Below, piece by piece: positions 25,128-34,741 of a DNA stretch of 64,000 nt. The stretch lies in the NCBI GenBank assembly GCA_022601195.1, contig JAHZIX010000002.1:62001-126000 (forward strand). The letters are read 5' to 3'. The notes under the pieces are model-generated. The model saw only the letters and a program-made list of their open reading frames with translations. It did not search any database and was not told the DNA's origin. Numbering within the stretch: the stretch's first letter is position 1; each line of letters opens with the position of its first letter. The stretch is from Deltaproteobacteria bacterium. Its GTDB lineage: Bacteria > Acidobacteriota > Thermoanaerobaculia > Multivoradales > JAHZIX01. A program made the translations under genes and the position numbers.

Positions 25128-26129
25128 CCCGAGCTGGACCAAAAGCTTGCCCGTATTGGAACCGTCGAACAAGCGCAGCAGCGCCGCCGGTGCGTTGCGC
25201 AGCCCGCTCACCACATCTTCCCGGTAGTGAAGGTCCCCTTCCCGCAGAGCCGTCCCCAAGTAAGCGAGAGCCTCTCCATAGCGCTCCCGGTAGTCGAACA
25301 CGATGAACCCTTCCATGCGCGCCCGCTGAACCAATAGGGCCAAATAGTTAGCCGGCCCCGGCACCGGCTCGGTAGCATTGTACTGAGAGATGGCACCGCA
25401 GATAACCACCCGGGCCGCCATATTGATGTACCTCAGTGCCGTGTCCAAGGTCGGGCCACCGACATTGTCGAAGTAGACATCGATGCCCTGGTGGCAAGCG
25501 GCCTTGATACTAGCTCCCAGGTCTTCGGTGTTCTTATAGTCGATGGCTTCATCGAAACCGAGATCTTCCTTTAACCAGCGGCATTTCTCCGGCCCCCCGG
25601 CGATCCCGACGACCCGGCACCCCTCGATCTTGGCAATCTGACCGACGACCGAACCTACCGCGCCGGCAGCGCCGGAAACGAGAACCGTCTCCCCCGTCTT
25701 GGGCTTTCCAATCTCCAGCAAGCCAAAGTAGGCGGTTAGGCCGGTCATGCCCAAAGGACCGAGGGACACTCTCAGAGGCACCTCCGGTGGCAAGAGAGTC
25801 AGCTCTGCTCCCGTAGCGATGGCATGGGTCTGCCATCCGAGGACTCCCTGGACTCGGTCTCCCGCAGAAAAGTCACTATGGTTCGAGACCAGCACCTCCC
25901 CTACCGTCAACCCGCGCATGACATCCCCGAGGGCGATCGGGGGGAGGTAAGACTTTCGGTCGTCCATCCAGCCTCGCATGGCCGGGTCTAGGGAGAGGTA
26001 AACGTTGCGCACCAACACCTCATCGGGCCCCGGATCCTCGATAGGTCTTCCGATGACCTCGAAGTCGCTTTCTCGAGGCAAGCCCACGGGGCGAGAGGCG
26101 AGACGGATCTGTAAGTTTTCGACTTCCAC
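25116..26129 (-). CDS. NADP-dependent oxidoreductase, CurA/prostaglandin reductase type
   Basis: The 337-residue medium-chain dehydrogenase/reductase has the N-terminal RPVGLPRESDFEVIGRP and VYLSLDPAMRGWM, the cofactor motif SGAAGAVGSVVGQIAK (about 153-168), and DVYFDNVGGPTLD. These mark the zinc-free leukotriene B4 dehydrogenase/curcumin reductase branch, which reduces conjugated C=C bonds of enones with NADPH. It is cytosolic and a single gene. The 16-bp tandem repeat encodes its last few bases, so the C-terminus may vary between strains. Confidence 0.88.
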   Translation of the reverse strand: MEVENLQIRLASRPVGLPRESDFEVIGRPIEDPGPDEVLVRNVYLSLDPAMRGWMDDRKSYLPPIALGDVMRGLTVGEVLVSNHSDFSAGDRVQGVLGWQTHAIATGAELTLLPPEVPLRVSLGPLGMTGLTAYFGLLEIGKPKTGETVLVSGAAGAVGSVVGQIAKIEGCRVVGIAGGPEKCRWLKEDLGFDEAIDYKNTEDLGASIKAACHQGIDVYFDNVGGPTLDTALRYINMAARVVICGAISQYNATEPVPGPANYLALLVQRARMEGFIVFDYRERYGEALAYLGTALREGDLHYREDVVSGLRNAPAALLRLFDGSNTGKLLVQLGPEP

Positions 26130-26527
26130 GATGTCTCCCTTGGGCGCAAATTAGGCGCCTGATCGAGCGTCTAACGTCTCCTCTAGGAGCCTGTGGTGAG
26201 AGTCCCTCGTCGCGGCAAGGGACTTGAGGCTTGGCGGTGGCTCGGGACAAAAACGGCAGCAAACCCAAGGCTTGTTCTCGATTCTTCAACCAAGAGCCGC
26301 CGTCAAAGATCTTTTCAGAGCCACAGAGCGTTTCACCACGGACAGCTAAAGCTCAAAACGTGCTCCGCACGGTAGCACGAAAAGGGGACCAGCTCCGGGA
26401 TGCTCTTTACGGCATCGAAGACTGAGCAATAAAACGGAACACCGAAAAAATGGACCAGCTGGATTTTCGGCATCGAAAACCAACAAGAAACCATCCCCGC
26501 GCCCTTGGCGAAGGTTGCCCCGGGCCG
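26130..26527. other. Intergenic region, no gene seen
   Basis: No supported gene is present. Two imperfect copies of GACCAGCT followed by CGGCATCGAARAC lie near 26387-26421 and 26453-26480; they may reflect a local duplication. Nothing else stands out. Confidence 0.4.
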
Positions 26528-26980
26528 CTAAAGCCGAAAATGATCCGGCCGCCAAGTCTTGATGGCTTTTTTGATCTGCTCCTGGCCCTTCAAGCTACCG
26601 TTGAGCACCTGCCCCACCAACTCGGGTAACTGCTCGTCACTGGCAAAGCGAAGGCCGACAAAGTCCCTGGAATCGATCTCTCCGATGCGACTACGAAGCT
26701 CCTCCGGCAACACCGTCTGAAGACGTAACCGCTCTTCCAAGCGAATCACTCGATCCTGGGCCTTGAGGGCGAAGAGCCGCAGAAAAAGCCCCATAGCTAC
26801 AAAACAAAAGGCCATCAGCACCGCCATCAAGGAACCGAAGTGGAAACCATGGCCAAGTCCTCGAAAGAACGACCAAAGGGCACGCAAGAAGTTGATGGCG
26901 AGGATGGGAAGAACGACAAAATGGTAAAGCGGAACGAATTTGCGGTGGGTGCTCAGGTTCTGGGGTGCCTCTTGCGACAT
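26528..26980 (-). CDS. DUF6526-type small membrane protein
   Basis: The 150-residue protein begins with a short polar part (QNLSTHRKFVPLYHFV). Two membrane segments follow at about 20-40 and 48-72, and then a soluble helical domain (RLEERLRLQTVLPEELRSRI, FVGLRFASDEQLPELV). These are the features of the DUF6526 family, which is common in Acidobacteria and Bacteroidota and has no known function. It is a single gene. Confidence 0.8.
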   Translation of the reverse strand: MSQEAPQNLSTHRKFVPLYHFVVLPILAINFLRALWSFFRGLGHGFHFGSLMAVLMAFCFVAMGLFLRLFALKAQDRVIRLEERLRLQTVLPEELRSRIGEIDSRDFVGLRFASDEQLPELVGQVLNGSLKGQEQIKKAIKTWRPDHFRL

Positions 26981-27172
26981 ATGTCTCTCCTTTCACCGCG
27001 ACGACAGTGCGGTGATTCGTTGAATTCAACCGAATGAATGCATCCTTCAGTTTAGTTCATCAGGGCAGGAAATGCCGCTATCGAATCTGGAAGGAAGACT
27101 CTTTCTGGTGAGCTGGAGACTTAGCTAGCTGGCGAGCTCCGCAAGATCTTCCGCCAGTCCAAAGAGGAAGAC

Positions 27173-28333
27173 CTAGGAGTTGCCGGAGATGACCTTGCGG
27201 ACCATGTCGCTGGTGATCAGCAGATTCCAGCCGCCTTCTTCTCGCGCCACGAGATCTTCCTTATTCCAAGGGTCGAACTCCAGTGGATTGATGATCTCTG
27301 TGAAGATTGGCCGAAGGGCGCGGGCACCGGTACGCCTATCCTGCCCGGCCTTTTCGGAGATCAAAGCCGAAGCCAGAGCCTCGATGTCGAGATGGATATC
27401 CATAATCTTGAAAAAGGCCCTCGCCCGCACATAGGGAGAGTCAAAAGACTTGAGCAAGATCTCTTGCAGTACCGCCTGACTCAGGTCAGCCAGCACCACC
27501 ACTTTCTCGAACCGCGCCATGAATTGAGGCACCATGCCAAACTTGAAGAGATCTTCTGGTTTGAGCTGCTCGGACAGGAGGAACCGCGTTTCGATCCGCA
27601 TCTGCCCCTCGGCGGTACGAATGGTCTGAGTCTTGAGCTTGCTGCCGCCACCGGGTCGACTCACCCGATCGAGGACCTGCTCGTAGAGGCTCTCGAAGGC
27701 ACCACCGCAAATAAACATCATCCGCCCGGTGTCTATGTCGAGCTTCACTTCTTTCTCGACTCCATCTACCCAAGCGTGAGTGGGGTAGGTGATGCGCTCC
27801 CCCTCCATGAGAGTTAGGAGACCCTGCTGCAAAACGACACCGAGAGCGTTGGGCTTGCCCGCCAAAATGGTCGACATCTTGTCGATTTCGTCGATGCAAA
27901 TGGTGGCTCGCTGAATGGCCGTTGTGAGCTCCTCTGGGGTCGGCCGCGCTCCCACGATCGCCCGGGCCCGCTGCTCTACTGCCGACATCAACCGATCCGG
28001 CCGAAACTCCAGACGGTCCGCATCCACCAAGAGGTTGGCATTGATGATGGTCACCGCCCGAAACGGACGATACTCCGGCACCTCGTTGTAGAGGCGCTGG
28101 AGGTTGTTCATGATGGTGGTTTTGCCGGTACCGGAGTTTCCGATCATCAACAGATTGCCCGACACCTTGCCGGTCGTGTGCTTGTAGACCGCTACGGAGA
28201 CGAATCGCAGGGCTCGGTCCTGACCCAAAACACCCCGGTTCAACTCATCGAAAATGAGTGGAGGAGTGATGTCTTTGAAATCCCTCATCTCGGATGGAGT
28301 GGGATCTGCGATGTCGAGGGTCTCCGTGGGCAT
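27173..28333 (-). CDS. ClpX-like AAA+ ATPase lacking the zinc-binding domain
   Basis: The 386-residue protein has Walker A GNSGTGKT (65-72), Walker B ICIDEIDK (145-152), and a ClpX-like block LKPEDLFKFGMVPQFMARF with the arginine-finger region. It then has the C-terminal small domain with TGARALRPI (sensor 2). It lacks the N-terminal Cys4 zinc domain of true ClpX. In the expected IGF-loop region I see a different insert (RPGGGSKLKTQTIR), so docking to ClpP is doubtful. It may unfold proteins by itself or serve another partner. It stands beside an Lrp-type regulator gene but not in its transcription unit for certain. Confidence 0.82.
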   Translation of the reverse strand: MPTETLDIADPTPSEMRDFKDITPPLIFDELNRGVLGQDRALRFVSVAVYKHTTGKVSGNLLMIGNSGTGKTTIMNNLQRLYNEVPEYRPFRAVTIINANLLVDADRLEFRPDRLMSAVEQRARAIVGARPTPEELTTAIQRATICIDEIDKMSTILAGKPNALGVVLQQGLLTLMEGERITYPTHAWVDGVEKEVKLDIDTGRMMFICGGAFESLYEQVLDRVSRPGGGSKLKTQTIRTAEGQMRIETRFLLSEQLKPEDLFKFGMVPQFMARFEKVVVLADLSQAVLQEILLKSFDSPYVRARAFFKIMDIHLDIEALASALISEKAGQDRRTGARALRPIFTEIINPLEFDPWNKEDLVAREEGGWNLLITSDMVRKVISGNS

Positions 28334-28495
28334 ATCTGACTCCGATTTCTAGTTGTCTCTGGGCGGCCTCGAAGCCGCAATCAAGGGGCTCCCCATGAGC
28401 TGATATGAGCTGAAGAGTGGCCGATGGCGAAACTCAGTCTATATGTCTACGGACCCCACGGCAAAAGCGTTCGAGGACAAAGTGCTCACCCCGGT

Positions 28496-28960
28496 TCAGA
28501 GGAGGTACGAAGGCAGCTCCGGGCTCTGCGCATGCTCATAGATCAACGATGTTTCCAGGTGCGCCACTTCCTGGCGGCTGCTAAAGGCGGAGAGGGCCAT
28601 TTCCCGAAGATGGTCGCTATCGCGCACCGCCACATGGAGTAGGAAATCGTTGCGACCCGCCATGTGATAAGCCGCCACAACCTCCTTGAGAGCCAGCACA
28701 TGGGCCCGAAAAGCGAGCACCGTGTTGCGGTCGTGGCGCTTCAATTGGAGCGCCACCATGGCCTGTAGGCCGATGCCGAGAGCTTTCGGGTCGACCCGGG
28801 CCTGGAACCGACGTAGTACCCCCGCCTCGGTGAGGCGGCGAACCCGCTGTAAGCAGGTAGAAGCAGCGATACCCAACTCCGCCGCCAGTTCCTTGTTAGA
28901 CAGTCGAGCATTCTTCTGTAAAGCCGACAAGATTCTTCCATCGATTCGGTCCAGCTCCAT
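28496..28960 (-). CDS. Lrp/AsnC family regulator
   Basis: The 154-residue protein shows the Lrp pattern. An N-terminal helix-turn-helix (LDRIDGRILSALQKNARLS, IAASTCLQRVRRL) is followed by a RAM ligand-binding domain (VVAAYHMAGRNDFLLHVAVRD). Such proteins form octamers and usually sense amino acids. The start is the ATG with GGAGG four bases upstream; in-frame codons further up are read as leader. It is divergent from the ThrE-type exporter gene across 94 bp, a typical layout of a regulator and the amino-acid exporter it controls. Confidence 0.88.
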   Translation of the reverse strand: MELDRIDGRILSALQKNARLSNKELAAELGIAASTCLQRVRRLTEAGVLRRFQARVDPKALGIGLQAMVALQLKRHDRNTVLAFRAHVLALKEVVAAYHMAGRNDFLLHVAVRDSDHLREMALSAFSSRQEVAHLETSLIYEHAQSPELPSYLL

Positions 28961-29054
28961 CGAACCTCCCATTTTCCGAATTATCTTCACATTGTATTGA
29001 TAATTCAGCCTTATATTCTACCATCACTCCTGTGTAACGAAGGAGATTCACCCA

Positions 29055-30377
29055 ATGACCCTCAACTCTCAGACTCGAACTCCCCTGCCCTTCCTGGCTG
29101 CCGAGGGCTTGCCCTCCCAGCCCAAGGAAATTTTCCAGCCCACGGAGCCATCCATGGCCATGGTTCCACCGACCACCACTCCGACGACCACTCGGCTGCT
29201 GGTCAAGCTCAGCAAGGCTCTGCATCGCTTCGGCACTCCGGCTCACCGCCTGGAAGCCGCCATGACAGCGGTCAGCCAACGCCTGAAGCTGGAAGTCCAT
29301 TTCTTCTCTACCCCAACGGCGATTTTCATCGCCCATGGGCCGGCAGACCAGCAAAGGACCTCCCTGGTTCGGGTAGAGCCAGGAGAGGTGCATCTGGAGA
29401 AGCTTTCTGAGATCGACGAGATTCTCCACCAGGTGGTGACGGAAGAGCTGGAGGCCACCGGTGCAGCGGAGCAAGTAGAGGCCGTCCTCGAGGCTCCGTC
29501 GCGCTACGGCCCGGTGATAACCACCTTGGCCTTCACGGTGGCATCGGGAGCCGCCGCACGTTTTTTTGGCGGTGGATTGCTCGAGATTGCTGCTGCCTGC
29601 GGCGTCGGCCTGATCACCGGCGTGCTCGCACTGATCATGGGACGGCACGATTCCGCCAGTCGCCTATTCGACACCGTGGCAGCCGTGACGGCAGCGACCA
29701 TCGCCACTGGCCTCGGAGCCTCCCTGGGCACCACTTCAGCGTTCATCATCACCCTGGCGGGGCTCATCGCCCTGTTGCCGGGCTTGACCCTCACCGTCGC
29801 CATGACAGAGCTGGCCACTCGAAACTTGGTCTCGGGCAGCGCTCGACTGGCCGGCGCCGGCCTGGTCTTCCTCACCTTGGGTTTCGGCGCCGCCCTCGGC
29901 AGTCATTTGGGAGTCTTGATCGGCGGCCAGGCCTCAAGCCGTATTCCTCAGGGCCTAGCCCCTTGGACCGAGCTTCTCGCCCTGTTCATCGCCTCGGGGG
30001 CCTTCGTGGTTCTGTTCAAGGCTCGCCCCCGTGACTTCGGCTGGATCCTGACCGCCGGCGCCCTGGCCTTCTACGCTGGCCAAGGGGCCACCCATTTGCT
30101 GGGCCCGGAGTTGGGAGCCTCCGCTGGAGCCTTGGTCCTAGGCTTGGTCAGCAATCTGGTCGCTCGCTGCCGGCGACGCCCTTCCGCCATCACCCAGGTC
30201 CCTGGCCTCATGCTCCTGGTTCCCGGAAGCTTGGGGTTTCAGGGCGTCTCGTCCCTGGCTGCCCACGACACCCTGACCGGCATCGAAGCCGCCTTCTCCA
30301 TGGCTCTGGTCGCCGTCGGCCTGGTCACCGGTCTACTCATGGCAAATTTGCTCCTGCCGCCTCGGCGCTCTTTGTGA
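29055..30377 (+). CDS. ThrE-type threonine/serine exporter
   Basis: The 440-residue protein has the ThrE domain order. A cytoplasmic N-terminal part (LLVKLSKALHRFGTPAHRLE) precedes a first set of membrane helices from about 155 (VITTLAFTVASGAAARFFGGG), with ALLPGLTLTVAMTELATRNLVSG. A second ThrE_2-like set ends in ITQVPGLMLLVPGSLGF. About ten spans are seen. The family exports threonine, serine and related amino acids by proton antiport. AAGGAG lies nine bases before the ATG. The divergent Lrp-type gene probably regulates it in response to the exported amino acid. Confidence 0.88.
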   Translation: MTLNSQTRTPLPFLAAEGLPSQPKEIFQPTEPSMAMVPPTTTPTTTRLLVKLSKALHRFGTPAHRLEAAMTAVSQRLKLEVHFFSTPTAIFIAHGPADQQRTSLVRVEPGEVHLEKLSEIDEILHQVVTEELEATGAAEQVEAVLEAPSRYGPVITTLAFTVASGAAARFFGGGLLEIAAACGVGLITGVLALIMGRHDSASRLFDTVAAVTAATIATGLGASLGTTSAFIITLAGLIALLPGLTLTVAMTELATRNLVSGSARLAGAGLVFLTLGFGAALGSHLGVLIGGQASSRIPQGLAPWTELLALFIASGAFVVLFKARPRDFGWILTAGALAFYAGQGATHLLGPELGASAGALVLGLVSNLVARCRRRPSAITQVPGLMLLVPGSLGFQGVSSLAAHDTLTGIEAAFSMALVAVGLVTGLLMANLLLPPRRSL

Positions 30378-30394
30378 GGATCGACTAAGGACTT

Positions 30395-30424
30395 GGGCTG
30401 GTGCTCCTCGGCGAGCACCGGCCC
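30395..30424 (+). terminator. Strong hairpin after the ThrE-type gene
   Basis: GGGCTGGTGCTC pairs with GAGCACCGGCCC (12 bp, one G-T wobble) around a six-base loop. It lies 17 bp past the stop and before a convergent gene. There is no T-tract, so it may act as a mixed or bidirectional terminator. Confidence 0.5.
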
Positions 30425-30523
30425 TCCGGCGAGAAGGCAGCCCAAACCGGCTCAGTCCTTCTTCGACTCCCCCGGCTCTTCTTTGCCTCCCCGCTCTTTC
30501 TCGCTTCGCTGCGAGATTCCCGG

Positions 30524-30802
30524 TTAATCCTGGCGCAGAGCCTCACAAGCGCCGGCGCCGATGGGATCGGTGCGAGTATCAGGAAAACAGCAGAAGACCC
30601 CCTGCGGAATTTCAGTCCCATCGGGCATCCGCAGACATTTTTCCTTGCAGACCAGTCTTTCCGGATCCGTGCAAGCAGAATTGTCTCCGCTGTTGACCCA
30701 AACAACGATCGGCACTCCCGAGCCCAAAGAGGCCTGCACTGTCCAAGCCCCAGCAGCCGACAAGATCGCAAAGACCAACAACACCCATTTCACTTTCTTC
30801 AT
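30524..30802 (-). CDS. Small secreted Cys-containing protein
   Basis: The 92-residue product has a signal peptide (VKWVLLVFAILSAAGAWTVQA), then a compact domain with six Cys: CTDPERLVCKEKC, VFCCFPD and GACEAL. AAAGGAG lies seven bases before the ATG. No family is recognised. The spacing suggests three disulfides. It resembles in style, but not in sequence, the small Cys-rich protein at 12043-12381. Confidence 0.72.
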   Translation of the reverse strand: MKKVKWVLLVFAILSAAGAWTVQASLGSGVPIVVWVNSGDNSACTDPERLVCKEKCLRMPDGTEIPQGVFCCFPDTRTDPIGAGACEALRQD

Positions 30803-31007
30803 GGCTCACTCCTTTGGAGATTGATCGAAGACCCTAAATTGAGCCCTTCATCTTCTATTGCGGAAACAAAGGGATCATCGAGTCAGCCGGGTTCCGGATC
30901 TACCCTTCGCTGTTTCTAACTTCCCTGCTCGCAGGGTGACGACACAGCTAGCTGGTAAGATCCAGACAGCCTTGCCTGAACCTCGAACGAACCCAAGGAC
31001 AAAGAAC

Positions 31008-33137
31008 ATGCATCCTCACTCGACTCCGCGCTCTCTGATAGCGACCGCTCTACTCTTTGCCTGGGTCGCCGGCTCCTCCGCTCACGCCCAAGTCCTCAAC
31101 GAGGTGGTCGCCAACCACACCGGAACGGACGATCACGAGTATCTGGAAGTCATGGGAGACCCGAGCACCGACTACTCCAACCTCACCCTGGTCCAGTTGG
31201 AGGGCGACGCGGGCAGCACTCCGGGCCTCATAGATAGCGCGATCACCGTGGGTACGACCGGCGCCAGCGGCCATTGGTTCACAGGGTTTCTGGACAACCA
31301 GCTGGACAACGGGACCACGACATTCCTTCTCGTAGACGGCTTTACGGGCATGGTGGGCATCGACCTGGATACCGACGACGATGGTGTTCTCGACACCACC
31401 CCTTGGACTTCGACCCTCGACTCGGTAGCCATCAATGACGGCGATGTGGACTTCGAGTACTCCACCGTCGTTCTCACCCCCGGCTTCGACGGCGTGAGCT
31501 TCACCCCCGGTGGGGCCTCCCGAATTCCCGATGGCACCGATAGCGACTCGGTGGCAGATTGGGTGCGCAACGATTTCGATGGAGCTGGCCTGCCCGGCTT
31601 CGGTGGCACTTTAGGGGCCGGCGAAGCCCTCAATACTCCCGGCACCGCCAACACCACCACCCTGGCACCCAGTGGCCCGGCGCAGATCAGTGAGATCGTG
31701 CTGGATCACTTGGGAACGGACACCCACGAGTTCTTGGAGATCTTCGGTGAGCCAGCGGTGGACTACTCCGCTTCGACCCTTCTGGTGGTGGATGGTGACG
31801 CCGATCCCGGTGAGATTCTCACCGTCCTTCCCGCCGGGATGACCGGCAGCAACGGTTTCTTCGCCACGGCTTTTCTCTCCGAGCAACTCACCAATAGCGC
31901 TGCCACCGTGTTGTTGGTGGAGGGCTTCTCCGGCACCGCCGGGATGGATTTGGACACCAATGATGACGGTACTTTGGAGCTAACCCCTTGGGACGCCATT
32001 GACGACTCCGTCGCCCTCGCCGATCCGGTGGCCGGAGATGTGGTCTACAGCACGACCGTACTCACACCGAGCTTCGATGGCGGCACCACGATGCCGGGAG
32101 GAGCCTCCCGCTATCCCTACGGCATCGACACGGATGCAGCCGGCGATTGGAGACGCAACGACTTCGATGGCGCCGGTCTGCCCGGCTTCGGCGGCGGCCT
32201 GGAATCCGGCGAGTCCTTCAACAGCCCTGGAGAGGTCAACATCGTCGGCATGGACGACTATTACGACTCCGTAGACACCAGCTCGGCGGCCACGTTGCGG
32301 AGCTCTCTTCACGAGGCTCTCGATGACCACGTGCGCTTTCCCTACAGCTCCTCAGAAGTGGATACATGGGATGTGCTGGAGATCGCCGACGAAGACCCGG
32401 CGGATAGTGGCTCGATCCTGGATGTCTACCGCAATGCCAGTTATGCCAAGGAGGGCGGCGGTAATTCCAACTACAACCGAGAGCACACCTGGCCCCGTTC
32501 CTATGGATTCCCCGACGACGGACCGGGAAATTACCCCTACACGGATTGCCATCAGCTCTTTCTCTCCGACATCGACTACAACAGCGACCGCTCCAACCTC
32601 GCCTTCGGAACCTGCAACGCCGGCTGTAGCGAAGGTCCAACCCTGGCCAATGGAGGCCAAGGAGGCGGCAGCGGTAGCTACCCGGGCAACTCCAACTGGT
32701 TTACCGGCAGTGGCGGCACGGGCATCTGGGAAACCTGGAACGCGCGCAAGGGGGAGCTGGCTCGGGCTCAGCTCTACCTGGATTTGCGGTACGAGGGCGG
32801 GCTGCACGGAATCACCGGATCTGCCGAGCCGGATCTGATCCTCACCGACGACACCTCCCTCATCCAGACCACCGGGGGCGTCAACGCCGCCACCGCCTTT
32901 ATGGGACGCCTCGCCACTTTGCTAGCCTGGCACGCAGCCGACCCAGTCACCGACGGGGAACGCCTGCGCAACGAGGTGGTCTACCGCTTTCAGGGCAACC
33001 GCAATCCCTTTGTAGATCATCCGGAGTGGGTGGCCTGCCTGTTTTCCGGCGCCATTTGCAACGGCGGCGGCATCTTTGCCAATGGCTTCGAAAGCGGTGG
33101 CACCTCCGCCTGGACCCTCACGGTGGGAGCTCCCTAG
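31008..33137 (+). CDS. Secreted endonuclease I family nuclease with two N-terminal repeats
   Basis: The 709-residue protein has a signal peptide (ending SSAHAQ). Two homologous repeats of about 185 residues follow, each starting (V)L/ISE(V)..N/DH.GTD.HE(Y/F)LE and ending DFDGAGLPGFGG; they look like lamin-tail-type beta domains. Next is an endonuclease I domain from about residue 415, with YNREHTWPRSYGF and DCHQLFLSDIDYNSDRSN. In this family the His of REHTWP and the following Asn ligate the metal at a beta-beta-alpha site that cuts DNA or RNA nonspecifically. The C-terminus ends NGFESGGTSAWTLTVGAP, like the FG-GAP protein. The start has AAGGA eight bases upstream. The likely role is extracellular nucleic-acid digestion. 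Confidence 0.88.
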   Translation: MHPHSTPRSLIATALLFAWVAGSSAHAQVLNEVVANHTGTDDHEYLEVMGDPSTDYSNLTLVQLEGDAGSTPGLIDSAITVGTTGASGHWFTGFLDNQLDNGTTTFLLVDGFTGMVGIDLDTDDDGVLDTTPWTSTLDSVAINDGDVDFEYSTVVLTPGFDGVSFTPGGASRIPDGTDSDSVADWVRNDFDGAGLPGFGGTLGAGEALNTPGTANTTTLAPSGPAQISEIVLDHLGTDTHEFLEIFGEPAVDYSASTLLVVDGDADPGEILTVLPAGMTGSNGFFATAFLSEQLTNSAATVLLVEGFSGTAGMDLDTNDDGTLELTPWDAIDDSVALADPVAGDVVYSTTVLTPSFDGGTTMPGGASRYPYGIDTDAAGDWRRNDFDGAGLPGFGGGLESGESFNSPGEVNIVGMDDYYDSVDTSSAATLRSSLHEALDDHVRFPYSSSEVDTWDVLEIADEDPADSGSILDVYRNASYAKEGGGNSNYNREHTWPRSYGFPDDGPGNYPYTDCHQLFLSDIDYNSDRSNLAFGTCNAGCSEGPTLANGGQGGGSGSYPGNSNWFTGSGGTGIWETWNARKGELARAQLYLDLRYEGGLHGITGSAEPDLILTDDTSLIQTTGGVNAATAFMGRLATLLAWHAADPVTDGERLRNEVVYRFQGNRNPFVDHPEWVACLFSGAICNGGGIFANGFESGGTSAWTLTVGAP

Positions 33138-33157
33138 TCCCTCAAAAAACCGGTCAC

Positions 33158-33967
33158 TCAGAAGAGAGAAATCGTAAGGGCCGCCCTCTCCTGACCCTGA
33201 GCTTCCTGCCCCACAACATCCTGCCCCGGAGCCTCCTGGTGACAGGGCTGAGGTGTCAGCTGGTGATGACCGAAAGACCACCTCTCCTGCGGGCGCAGAC
33301 GCCAGAGCTGCCACCGTTCCCCCAAGCTTGGGTGGGCCTCGGCTTGGGCTGGCGCCGGCCAAGCGGACAGGATCTCCCGCCAAGCGCCTTTTTGGGCCAA
33401 GGGTCGAAGATGAACCGGGTCTAACCCGTACCAATGGCCCCGGGCCTCGACGGACCGGGCACCAAAAAGCCCTGCCAGGTGGCGGAGCTGGTCATCCAGA
33501 ACCCTACATTCATCTCGAATCTGTTCCAGAGGTTTACGGCAGTGGGGATAGAGCAGTTGGCGCACCAGGCGATATCTCCAGGGAGGAAGCACGGCGACGC
33601 TCTCCCTGGGCATCTGAACCAAGGAGGTGGAGCTGCCGAGATCCCTGAGCCGCCCTAGACAAGTCTCGACCCAGCCCGAAATCTCCTCCAAGGAGGGCCC
33701 GTACAGCAAGTCATTGCCGACATCCATGAGGAGAGCTTGGCAGGGGACCTCCGGTCGACTCTGCAGGTACGGCCACAGACCGCAGTGGATGATGCTGGGT
33801 AGCCGACGAAAACCGGCCTGACTTTCCAGCCCATAGGAACGTCCATGACCAAAAGCACCGACAATCTCCAAAGGCCCGGAAAAAGAAGCACGTAGCTTCG
33901 TCACCAGGGAAGGAAAAGCAAAAGCGATATTGCTGGCTCCCAACAGAATGATTCGCCGTGGCTCCAT
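33158..33967 (-). CDS. SGNH-type hydrolase
   Basis: The 269-residue protein has the block I analogue ILLGASNIAF with the candidate Ser, a Gly in GHGRSYG, block III MDVGNDLLYG (G-x-N-D) and block V GLDPVHL (D-x-x-H). These are the four blocks of the SGNH esterase fold. No signal peptide is seen. The last 45 residues are Gln/Glu/Gly-rich (QEAPGQDVVGQEAQGQE) and probably disordered. The substrate is unknown. It is a single gene, convergent with the endonuclease gene. Confidence 0.7.
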   Translation of the reverse strand: MEPRRIILLGASNIAFAFPSLVTKLRASFSGPLEIVGAFGHGRSYGLESQAGFRRLPSIIHCGLWPYLQSRPEVPCQALLMDVGNDLLYGPSLEEISGWVETCLGRLRDLGSSTSLVQMPRESVAVLPPWRYRLVRQLLYPHCRKPLEQIRDECRVLDDQLRHLAGLFGARSVEARGHWYGLDPVHLRPLAQKGAWREILSAWPAPAQAEAHPSLGERWQLWRLRPQERWSFGHHQLTPQPCHQEAPGQDVVGQEAQGQERAALTISLF

Positions 33968-34178
33968 GAAAGCGAGTGTCCTCGCTTCGGCGAAGGGAAG
34001 TCAAACTTCCTCGGGAGTTTCTAGAGAATGGGGCCTTAAGCGCTAGCTCCAACGTTACGGATCGTTCTCCCGTTCTCGGAGTGGGAAGGATCCCAGAGAT
34101 TTCTTTGTTACCCCTGGTGGAGCAGGCGAGTCTCACGGGAAAAGCGAAAGCAATTTTGCTTACGGAAAGGAGTGCCTC

Positions 34179-34508
34179 GTGATATCCCCCATTCTCGCGC
34201 AACGCATCAGAACCCTTTTCCACGAACCTTTTGGACACATGGACCTCTCTGGTCTGGCAACGGAAGTCAGCCGGGCTAGAAACGACCTTGGACTCCCACG
34301 CCGAGACGATCTGGAGCATCTTCGGGGTCTGCTGCGGGGAGACCTCCCGATCCCCGAAGGACCAGAAGTAGAAGCCTTGGAGATGGCCCTAGGCATCGAG
34401 CCGGGAGAGCTCCTCGCCCCCGAACCACCCCCGAGCCTGCGGCGGCGGCTCGAGCAACGCCACGAGAAGAATCTGCACAAGCTCGAAGCCCTTCGCTTCT
34501 TCTCCTAA
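34179..34508 (+). CDS. Small hypothetical protein, helical
   Basis: The 109-residue product starts at a GTG with AAGGAG six bases upstream. It is rich in Leu, Arg and Glu, with predicted helices throughout. The middle (LEHLRGLLRGDLPIPEGPEVEALEMALG) has the feel of a degenerate helix-turn-helix of the XRE/antitoxin kind. It lies 233 bp before an XRE regulator. No family is assigned. Confidence 0.6.
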   Translation: MISPILAQRIRTLFHEPFGHMDLSGLATEVSRARNDLGLPRRDDLEHLRGLLRGDLPIPEGPEVEALEMALGIEPGELLAPEPPPSLRRRLEQRHEKNLHKLEALRFFS

Positions 34509-34741
34509 GCTTCCATCGGAAGCCCCAAAATGGGGTGTGGTACCGACCTTCCACTGCCCTTCGGGAAGGGTTGAGTAGTCTGCGACCGGGCTTGCCCAGA
34601 GGAGTCGCCCCTAGGACTCTCCTCGGGACTCTCCTCGACATTCTGCGCAAAGAATCGGCAGGGAAAATTCTCTCGCAGCTACCAACCCGCCCGCTGCTCT
34701 ATGGCCTAGGGCCACCAGCCCTGAGCTATACTCTGAGGACT

